Both the position numbers and the translations under genes were made by a program. A stretch of DNA of 64,000 nucleotides, from positions 11,832,967 through 11,896,966 of the forward strand of contig NC_054748.1 of NCBI RefSeq assembly GCF_018143015.1, given 5' to 3'. Of this stretch, positions 55,201 through 64,000 are shown in pieces. Origin of the DNA: Lytechinus variegatus (taxonomy: Eukaryota > Echinodermata > Echinoidea > Temnopleuroida > Toxopneustidae). Within the stretch, counting starts at the first letter, position 1. Each line of letters starts with the position of its first letter. Under the pieces are notes generated by a model. The model saw nothing but the letters and a program-made list of their open reading frames with translations, ran no database searches and was not told the origin of the DNA.

Positions 55201-58200
55201 TTGCAACACCATGGAAATCCACATGTGGGACCACAATATTTACTGAGTTTAAAGAGAAATTCCAGTAGTTGCAGTAAACGCTGATTTCATGAGAAAGTGT
55301 GTAAAACCAGGCTTAATTGTCAGAATATCATCGAAGATCTAGATCTGGTACATTTACATAAACTGAACTTTGTGAAGTCTTGCCAATCTCCGCTGAAAAA
55401 CGTTCACACTGAAGATCACCAACACAGATAGGCACACGTGGGACAGTGTATTATTATTGCTGGAATAAAGACCCGACGGAAGTGACCGAATCCGCGCTTA
55501 TTTTGCTTATTTCTCAGCAATTACACAATTTCTCCCAGAATCCTTTGGCACATATTTTTTTTTCATACAAACAGACACTTGGGTGGTCATTATATTAGAT
55601 TCTGTAAAAAGTCATTTTGAGATCGTTACCAAAACTGGAATTTATCTTTAACACCACAAATCAGAGTCAAGAAAGAGGTGAATATTCCCAGCCTCCAACC
55701 AAATCAAAATAATTTCAAGGAATCACGGAAAATAGATGACCATTTCATGGATTCAACGATTGTAAAATGCAAAATTTCAGCAATCTTTTGTTAAAATTTT
55801 TTTTTTTTAAGAGCGCAATGTTTTGTAAACGGAATGACCCAGGTTGAGTTTCACCACAGATTAATTAATCGATACACAGCTTTGCATTTACAATTTTAAG
55901 AAAATCTACAATTTAGCATAAATTGAGCTCTAGGAGAGCAATTATTTGAGCTCCATGAAATTATAAATGTGAGGGACTGATGAAAAAAAACTCTCCAAAG
56001 TTTTAGCTAAAATATTTTTTGTATATTGAAAGCTAAATAGTAAGTAGCAAGTATCTTGATAAATTTAAGACCTTGCTAAAGACCATGGGCGGAGATCCCA
56101 TGGGGGGACGTGTCCTCCCTACTCAAAATAGGGGGACACAATATCAAATGTCCCCCTGCTATTTGTGGTCTTTTATGATGGTAAGAAATACATCATTCCA
56201 AATTGAAATAAAACATGTACATGTATTTTAGGACGAGATGACCTTACTTTTGAGATATCTTTTTTTCTTTTTTTTTTCCATTAACTTTTCCTTGTAAATA
56301 CGATAACTTCATTTTAACTTAACCTACATGTACTGTAGCTGTAGGCACATAATTTGGTGTGTATGATACTACACTGTAGCATGAATCTTAGCAATTCTAT
56401 TGATTTTGAGGTCAGAAGCTCAAAGGTGAAATGGCCACCTTCCACTTTTCTTGCTTGACCAATAACTCTAATTTCCGTGTTACAGACGGGCTTATTATGT
56501 GCTCGCCTAAGCGGCAATCTTGTTTATGTCTACATGTACATGTACATTACATATCAGTTGTAGGTTGGTTTATATGGAGGTGCACATCTATAGATGCGTT
56601 TTGTTTTGAATTCATTAAGACTACTTTTTAGACAACTGAGCGCTTCATCTGTATTTAGCGTCCTACAAATGAAAAGTGTGAATGAAATAGTGTGCGACAT
56701 TTATTCCCTCATTTGCATATTTGCCCATGTTAAACTGTTTAGTGAAAAATTTAAAATATTTTAATTGTCTTTGATTTTGACCTTCAATTTTGATGACATC
56801 TTTATTGTCAAGTTTCTAAACTTTTTGTTTGGAGTTTGAGTCAACTTCAGTTTTGCCAAGATAGAGATATCAAGTCTGTATGTGTGTGTACATGTACATG
56901 TACTTGTGTCATATACATGTATGTCATGACACCAATACACCATAAAGATGAAAAAAAGTTGTGCCTTGGTTTATGAATCTGGATAAAGTGTTCTTGGGTT
57001 TTAATAGATTCTTTATTCACTCCCATCAGTCGAAGATTTATTAGATATTGATCATTTTGATAGATTAAAACTACATTATTATTTGAGTGCAGAGTTTTAC
57101 CTTGTCAAATAACAAATTCAGTCTCACTTCGTAAAAAGCACACTGTAAAACTTGAGGTTAATTTGTGGCCCATTTAGCAAAATGAGCACAAGATTGAGAA
57201 CATTCCAATTTTTAAATTCACACAAACGTTGACCAATAGCCTTAGTGAATCAGCCTTTGGTCATCTTAATGTAACTTGTCCAATGTGCATCAACGTGTAC
57301 ACAATAGCATTCTGACAGACAGTGACATGTTCTCACTATGTGCAATATGAAAAACATCTATAGTCGTAGGATGCATCTCATTTTCATGCTTTATTATTCT
57401 CTTGGCTGTTTAGGATGACCTTTGTCATATTCCTAGGTCCATTGATTATCAACATCCCCCTCCTCTTGTCCCTACCCCTCCCACCAAATGCCTCCTTTTC
57501 AGGCTCACCCAGTGACTAAGGCTGCTTCTGATTGGTCGATAAAGTTAGGGAAGTTGGTACTTCCTGTGCCACAGGTGGCTTTTAAAAGGGGTTTGGGAAC
57601 CAATGAGCCTAGATCTCTTGGTGTGAATCACAGGACTGATTCACAGACTCTCTCTTTCCTCCATGCTTGGCCCTGGCTTGGTTAAATAAGGAGAACATTT
57701 GGGCGTTGGTTATCAGTTCCGTGCAGTTTGCCACTTCGGAAGGAACCGTTCCCTGTCGGAAGCTTCGGATTCTTCTTCAATCCTTGGTCTTGTATTGTAC
57801 CTGTTCAGCGTGGTGTACCATCTAGTGAATCTTTAAGAACTTCTGTCCCTGATCCTAATGGCTGAGGAGACCAGCTTCACAGTAAGGTGTGTACTTCTAA
57901 ATCTTCCATGAGCTCTTTTTGTCTCTGTGTCTGTTTGTTTTTTAAGTCGGTTACAATTTCAAATTGAATTTTAATCTTGCCTTTACTGATGGAAAAGTCA
58001 TAGGAAGAAAGAAGATTGATAATCAGAATTTATTTTGTTTCTTTAAGTTTTGTCGTTAAGATGCAAGTCTTAACACAGCATTGGTGTTAGCAACTTATCA
58101 TTTTGGTTTGAAAAGTTACATGTAATCACGATAGACATGTATAAGTTTGCTTTATATGGCCTTATAAAATTTCTCATTGTATATTACTTTTCATTTCTGT

Positions 58201-61200
58201 GTCGTTTTATAACTAATATATTTGCTTATTTTATTAATTTTGTCTGTTGATTTACTCACCCATTTATTTTGGCATTTTCTTTCCGTTGGGAATAAAGCAT
58301 TAAAAAATATTACCAACGTTTTGATACTTACATGTAGTTCAACATGTGGAATAAATAATGTACATGCAGATTTAAGTGTCATTTTAAACCATGACCTGTG
58401 CTTAATGTACTATTGCAAAATTTTCCTCCCATTCTGATTGTTCAGGACAGACCACTGTAATTTATTTTTTGTTGGTTATTGTTTCAAGTGAAATGAACAA
58501 TGAGAATATTTTCTTCTGAGCGGATAGGTTGCTTCCTCCCGAGTTTCCGTAAGGAAATGTTCAGGTCTCTGAAATGTCAAAAAGTCTGCTTGGAATTGTT
58601 ACAACCTGCTGGAAGCTCTTTACATTGATATGAAACCCATCCTGTGGGGAAAAAAATGTAGGACTTGATGTATGCATTGTACATGTATGGTTGGGAAAAC
58701 ATTGCCTGTACATGTACACTAAAAGTAATCCACTAGATTTGTAAGTCAGCATATGTATGCTTGAGTCCAGCTTATTCTACATGTATGTTTATTCATATTT
58801 ATTTTTTTTAGAGGAGGGGGTGAAAAGATAAATCATTTCAGATCTAAAAATCACCCACAAAAGATTTAAATTGGGCGAGTGATGATGTAATGCTACTCCC
58901 CCAATGTTTCTTTTCAGCATCACTATATGTAGCATACTTTAAACCTTCCCCCCCCCCCCCCCCGTGAACTATTTATGGTATTTGCTTTATAAAAACTATC
59001 AATATTTGTTATTGAATTATGTGTGCATTTGAAGTTAGTCATCCTTTATTACTATAATGGGCAGTAAATATGCAATGAATGTATGGTATTTGGGTTTATG
59101 CTGGTAGCTGTCAATAGGAAGAAATTAAACTAATTGTCTAAGTCACCTTGAGAAACAGATTAATTGATCGACATAAAAGTGAATGTAAAAAAATAGTCAC
59201 ATGTACATGTAAACTGAAAAATTGTTTCTGGGGTTAATAAAGCCAGCTATGGTGAATTTTATATATATATATATATATTATATTGGCAGGCCTTTCTGTT
59301 TATTTTATTTGGGGGGGGGCTGCAATTTTACAAGGACTTCAGTACCCCCCCCCATTATTTTCAGAATCACTAATTTTTTTTTTTAGTTACGAAATATAGC
59401 TTTTAGTTCAGGGTACGGTATGAATATCATTATCAATCTATTATTTCAGTGAGACAATATTTTATTTTATGATACATGTAATTTAGAATGGCCTTGCTTT
59501 GTAGTTTATTGTAGGCTTTTTTAATGCCATGTCCACGAAGGAACTACCAGAAGTCCCTCTATAGGTCTACATACATGTGCATCTGTATTAGCCATAGTAT
59601 CGTGATATCAGTCTTTGAATTTTATTGAGGTCTACAATACAGTACATTTACAATCAATTATAAAGCGATAGGCCTGTGTTGGTGAATAAATGAGGAACCA
59701 GTCTTTTGGTTTGTTGGCTTTGACCCTGGGGTCAAAGGTCACCAAATGGGTAAACCACCTGGGATTTGGGTCTAACTTCTGATCAATGGCATTCACAGGA
59801 AATAGAGATTAGTCTTGGAGGGGTCTTTGTCCTGTGTAGCATACCTGTTGAACACAGTCTTTGTTCTGCATTCCGTTAGGTTCTGCATTGACCATTCTTT
59901 GCTCAAGAGCTCCAGCTCATTCATTCTCATTCAAACGTTTCCCGCCACAATGCTTCACAGTAGAGGGCATGTGTGCTGTGTGTGTGTAGAGCTCTGGGCG
60001 TCCCACTGCCGAGCTATCCGCACAGCAGCCATGTGCTGGTACGTGTAAAGCAGTGAGCTTTTGTACTGCTGCTAAGTGCTAACCATCCACAGATGTGTTG
60101 GTTGTGTTGAGGAGTATTTGGACACCAAACCATGACTTCTTTGCTAGTTTTGCCATTTCTTTCTGGATGTCTTCTGCTCTTATTCAGATGAAATGTAAGT
60201 AAGTTGGAAATTTCTGTATGGCTTATAGATTTTATTTTACATCAAGCCAATGTATATAAGTTGATGTCAGGGGAAATGCTTGATTTTATTATTTGGATTC
60301 ATTTGTATTTTATTTTACTCATCAGATTTTAGGCTGTCATTTTAAAAGAAACAATTGTTACAGTGTACATGTATTGAAACCACTGTCTGGTAAACTGTCT
60401 TCCATGTAATTTGCTATGAGACTGCTCCTATTAATTGCTTTGAGGCAGCATTGACATGTAGATGCATTATGTATGCTTGGTTTATTAACGATCAGGGTTC
60501 ATTGTAAGGCCATTGAGTTGACATGTGTTTTTTGTATGCATAATGACCTTGGTAAGAACTTGGGCAAAGGCTTTCTTGAACATCTCTATTGCTTTCTTTG
60601 TACAGTATGCATATGTACTGTGGATTTACAATACTTTCTATGCATTGAGCCTGTAGAAGTGGTGTCCAGTATCTAGAAATCTGATCAAGCTTCTTCGAAA
60701 ATTTTTCTTGATATCTGATCATTATTTGGGGGAAATTTTCTGCATTTGTACAAGCTTTGTTTGAAATTATTTCATGATATTTGATTATTATATTATGGAG
60801 GGAAATTTCCTCCATCTCCTACATTTAATTACTTGGTGTTTTGATTAATTATTCAGTCTGGGTTCGTTATGAATTTGGTTTCTTGTAAGCACACAACTTA
60901 GAATTTAATTAATTTGAGAGTGTTTTATTCATGGTAATGATGGTAGAATTAATGGCTAGACAGTTTTTTGTTCTCGACTGGGTCAGGTATGAAAGCCATT
61001 AGAGACATGTGGTCAATCATTGTTAAACTACACGACACAATTTCCATAAATTTTGCATTTACAATGTGCATTGTTTTTCTATTGACTTTTAGACCTTGGT
61101 AGGAATTCAATGAGGAAGTTAGGTTAAACGGCATGCCAGCAACATTGTGCTTGAAATTCCCTTTGTAATGTAAATTGACTATTCCATTTTATCAAAATAT

Positions 61201-64000
61201 CATTGTAGCAATGCAAAATGTTGAGCAATAATTTCATACTTTCTGCCTGGGCAGTTGCACAATTTCCTTTTCTTTTTTCTTTCTTTTTTGCTGAAAATGT
61301 AATAACGTTCCATTATGTTGCAATTTACATTTTGGGCAATTAATCTGTTTCAAAGTGGTTATTGCCCCCTAATCTCTATTGCATTTTTGTTGAATGATTA
61401 TAAAGCTTTGGAATTACAAGTAGTTCTACATGGCTGTGTTGAATTGAAAACACTTTACATTTAACTGATATCTAATATGGAGCCAAGCAACTTGTGATTT
61501 GAAATACACTGATTAGGATTGGTATGTGTACATTTTGTAGCCTATAATGATCCAGACCACACCATCTTTTTACTATTAGAGTTCTATGCTGATGTGTGTT
61601 TGTGAAATTAGGGCTCATTCATTGTATGATCACTAGCATTGTTTGCAGTTTAGCTTTTAGCTTGGAGTGGACTCTGCCTACTAGTACAAGGCCCAATGAT
61701 ATGATACATGTACATGTAGATGAACAGTGTACAATGTACATAGTCTTTCTAATCAATACTGGCTAAGATTTCGCTGGTACATATAATTGAATGCCTATTA
61801 TATTATAATGTGTGCTACATGGACTAGATTAATGAGTTAGGATTTCTAAACACGCTCGTGCAGATAAAACCAATTTTCATTTTTATTTTGATCTTACTGG
61901 TATTCACATACTGTACAGTTCACTGGTTAAACATGTAAGTAGCAAGTTCTTACAGAATTCAGATATTTCTCCCATAGTAAAGAAGTGGTTCATGTTGAGT
62001 TACATCTACATGTTTGTATGTTTGACCTTCTTAAAGTCAGCCTATAAGTTGAATGATGAGTCCAAGCATGTGTTATGTAGACCTAATAGGCAGAGTATAT
62101 TGAATTGGAATGTGTAAAAATAAAGGAAAAAATACAAGAATTTTTAGACAACTCAAAAACGAATGCAATTCTTGATATAAACCTTGGGAAATAGACCACA
62201 CAGTACGGATGCTGAATCGGAAACTGTTGTAATAATTATTTCCCAAAACTGTATATTGAGCTAGGACAACAATCAGTAACAAATACTTGCATACTTGTTT
62301 TATTGAGGACAAGGAAATAAACTCTTGTTCCATCTTGTTATAATCAATCTGTAGAATCTTGTTACATTCGCTAGTCAAGTGTTTGTCATTTTTTTTTAAA
62401 TATTACATTTTTAGAGGAAGAACGTGCACGTAAAGAACAAGAGGAGAAGGAACGTCTAGAACGAGAAAGATTAGAACGAGAGGAAAGAGAACGAATCTTA
62501 GCAGCAGTAAGTATCCCCCTCCTTTATTCCCCTTTTCTTCATTTTCATTAATTATAGGAAACATCACTAATGAGAATGATGCAGTTTTAAAACTTTATCT
62601 TTCGTTTATCAGTTATATTTTATTCATACTCTTATTTCAAGCTTTATAGATCTCCAATTTGTGCATGTAGTTGGGATCAACATATATATATTCACATGCA
62701 TAGTTCCTAAGGTTAGCTATAGTTGAGCTATGGTCTATGGATTCTTTATTGAAATCTATTTATGGAAGCATTTGTACACTCTTGACACAAAGCTTTTAGA
62801 TTAATCCTATCATTGATATTTACAACTAATTTTACATGGTATTCTATGGAGACAATCACAAAAATCCTGCAATCAATGCTATTGGATTGTGCCGCGCAGT
62901 CCTGGTCTCAAACAGACGATAGAGTATGCCAAGAATGCAATGAGACAATAAATAAATGACCAGCTTGTCCCAGCTCAGCATTTCTACCGACAAGCTAGTT
63001 TTAGATGGATCTCAATCATACTACATGTATGTATGTAGGATGTTCAGGCAATTATTTCTTGTACTTCAGGTGGCAGCACCACAGTATATGTGCATCCTGA
63101 ATTATCATACATAAACTTTTATTAAAATGTTTGCATTATGGGCTTCTTTCATGAAAAGGGGAAATTGATTAGAACATATTTTTTAATGTCATTAACTTCT
63201 ATAATTTTTTTTTATTAATTTCTGTATAGACAAACTTTCTCCAAATGCTGTTGGTCGATTAAAAACACGTAATAACCCAATTGTAATGTTTTAAAAAATG
63301 TTGCTAACTCAAATTGAAATTGAGGAATGTTTAATAGCATGCTGCTGAGTCATAGCACAAGCCATGTGATACGTTGATTACAGGAAATTCTACTCATCTT
63401 TCTTTAGTTATTAGAGCCAGTGTGGTAGAATTTTTTTCCCTTTTCAAAGCCATAATTGTACATATCCTGATGAGAACAAATGTGCAAGGAAAAGCTTCAT
63501 TATCGTAGGATGAACAATTGTTTCATCACTGCCCTTCACAAGGATATTCTCTCTCTCTCCCACTCTCTCACACTTTGTACTCTTTTATCTCTTGTCTTTC
63601 AATGTTTCTTCCTCTCTCTGGTGTAATGTACTTTTGTCGAGTATTAGCACATTTTGAAAGTTTGAAGAACATTCATGATTTCCACAATCACCAGTGGGTT
63701 CTCTAGTAAGGAGGATATTGACACAAATGCGTGTCTAGTCACTTGCTATTAATATAGGAAGTTATCACTTGTCATATAATCCATAAAAACACTTGTAGAA
63801 TCTATATTCAGATGCTATTAGTTTTCAACTAGGATGTTTGGTTGTGTTAGTAATGTTTTACTTTATAATGCTTTGAAAGGTAAAAATCCAATTTTTCTAA
63901 TGTGCAAACTTTTTTAACATCTCATCAGGAACATCAACGACATGCAGCAGAACTTGCCCAGCTTGCTTCCATCTTGGAAGGGAACTATACAGCTCTTAAC
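49276..64000 (+). CDS. DNAI7: DNAI7 (CASC1)-like axonemal protein, 5' part, runs off the window
   Basis: DNAI7 (CASC1/IC97) associates with inner-arm dynein in motile cilia. The predicted exons are 49276-49278 (ATG only), 53441-53549, 62415-62506 and 63929-64000, joined in phases 0, 1 and 0, for 92 residues so far. The start MPPKPKSPAKGKGKGK, then KLSKAEKERLKKEEEA, is the known family opening (lysine-rich, then LSKAEKxRLxxEEE). A highly charged coiled coil (ARKEQEEKERLERERLE) and ELAQLASILEGNYTALN follow, in line with the family's ELxxLxxLLE region. The ATG sits in a good context (GCACC) and is followed immediately by the donor GTGAGT. The family assignment rests on this low-complexity N-terminus only; the conserved domain would lie beyond the window. 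Confidence 0.68.
49279..53029. other. DNAI7-like intron 1
   Basis: A CpG-rich patch at 49770-49850 (GCGGGCTTGCGTGAG, CCGGCGGCCACCG, GGCGCCGGGGCCGGG) could be a second promoter or part of the first. A poly-G/poly-C inverted pair lies at 50880-51060. No exon is otherwise seen. Confidence 0.4.
53030..53240 (+). mobile_element. Fold-back-family relative, one arm (GCCCGGAGCATC end)
   Basis: It carries TTTCATATAATAAAATAC, AATGAATATTCATGACAACA, TCCGAATTTAATCAAATTTT and ends CAGCCCGGAGCATCTCTT, the inverted counterpart of the start at 44715. A similar end-only remnant lies at 42729. Confidence 0.5.
53441..53549 (+). CDS. DNAI7: DNAI7-like gene, exon 2
   Basis: The acceptor CTCCCACCAG follows a pyrimidine tract and the donor is GTTTGT, phase 1. 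It encodes PPKPKSPAKGKGKGKLSKAE and KERLKKEEEAQQLKEE. Confidence 0.75.
53550..57500. other. DNAI7-like intron 2, first part
   Basis: From 54840 to 55440 it contains repeat-like inverted phrases (TCCATGGTGTTGCAACAG-type: GATTTTCATGGTGTTG at 55141 against CAACACCATGGAAATCCACA at 55205). Poly-T/G and poly-A runs are scattered. No exon is seen. Confidence 0.35.
57531..57720 (+). promoter_or_regulatory. CCAAT/TATA/initiator promoter-like region
   Basis: ATTGG (57531-57535, an inverted CCAAT), CCAAT (57600-57604), TTAAATAAGG (57682-57691) and TATCAGTTCC (57711-57720, initiator TCAGTT) occur in the order and spacing of a classical TATA promoter, with about 32 bases from TATA to the likely start. 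It lies on the plus strand inside DNAI7-like intron 2. Confidence 0.45.
57715..57886 (+). other. Candidate first exon behind the intronic promoter
   Basis: The leader contains an ATG at 57858 in AATGGCTGAGG reading MAEETSFT, with two possible donors (ACA then GTAAGG, or GTAAG then GTGTGT). Neither phase fits DNAI7-like exon 3, which needs phase 1, so it is not a simple alternative start of that gene. It could start a nested transcript or belong to an unrecognised repeat. Confidence 0.3.
57890..62414. other. DNAI7-like intron 2, last part
   Basis: It includes poly-C at 58948-58965, an AT dinucleotide run at 59259-59280 and many ACATGTA words. A DR1-like GGGTCAAAGGTCA lies at 59729-59741. No exon is seen. 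Confidence 0.4.
62415..62506 (+). CDS. DNAI7: DNAI7-like gene, exon 3
   Basis: Acceptor TTTTTAG, donor GTAAGT. 31 codons of Glu/Arg/Lys-rich coiled coil (EEERARKEQEEKERLERERL, then ILAA). Confidence 0.75.
63929..64000 (+). CDS. DNAI7: DNAI7-like gene, exon 4 (cut by window end)
   Basis: Acceptor CTCATCAG, phase 0. It reads EHQRHAAELAQLASILEG, NYTALN, and is open at the window edge. Confidence 0.7.

Noticed and set aside
55141-55225. Bounded transposon around the CATGGTGTTG / CAACACCATG inverted pair
   Set aside because: The inverted phrases are short and no ends or target duplication could be defined.
57858-57886. Alternative start exon of the DNAI7-like gene
   Set aside because: Both possible donors leave phase 0 or 2, while the next exon at 62415 needs phase 1; joining would give an early stop.

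Overview
This is a eukaryotic (metazoan) window: AT-rich, with GT-AG introns, short exons separated by long introns, and dense interspersed repeats. The gene content (an SLC44 transporter, an animal ACC-synthase-like enzyme and a ciliary DNAI7/CASC1 homologue), the tRNA-derived SINEs with ATT tails and the many short inverted-repeat elements best fit an echinoderm, most likely a sea urchin. That placement is inference from repeat style and protein families; no species marker is present.

Layout. 1-400: a cluster of GC-rich hairpins. 3961-4585 (minus): one large 5' coding exon of an SLC44/choline-transporter-like gene; its remaining exons would lie left of the window. 6-9 kb: a SINE and two terminal-inverted-repeat elements. 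9929-14957 (plus): an unrecognised multi-exon gene whose predicted protein begins MGCVKSR, a Src-type lipidation (SH4-like) start, followed by acidic exons that keep phase 1; spliced untranslated exons probably continue to about 16 kb. 17.6-20.6 kb: MITE-like and fold-back elements around an unrecognised, frameshifted pair of minus-strand coding exons. 21189-35826 (plus): a 13-exon 1-aminocyclopropane-1-carboxylate-synthase-like (ACCS) gene of about 506 codons with a continuous phase chain; its introns hold a DR1-rich transposon, a TTAA-flanked element, SINEs, a fold-back element, a LINE tail and a 200-bp minisatellite. 35.9-36.8 kb: a decayed LINE carrying the end of an endonuclease-type retrotransposon ORF, directly behind the ACCS stop. 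38.46-39.2 kb: a large GGAT-type tandem array. 39.8-48.9 kb: gene-poor repeats, notably a quasi-periodic family with the GCTCGCGCTTCGCGCTCGCA motif. 49276-64000 (plus, running off the end): the 5' part of a DNAI7 (CASC1)-like axonemal gene, whose first coding exon contributes only the ATG, next to a perfect NRF1 palindrome.

The genes do not form a pathway; they are ordinary neighbours. The least ordinary items are the undescribed lipidation-start protein gene, the ACCS homologue that keeps its catalytic lysine but has histidine in place of the usual phosphate-binding arginine and carries an extra C-terminal tail, a transposon that carries arrays of perfect nuclear-receptor DR1 sites into an intron, and a complete-looking CCAAT/TATA/initiator promoter inside a DNAI7 intron. 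All exon models are by-eye splice-site and reading-phase predictions.
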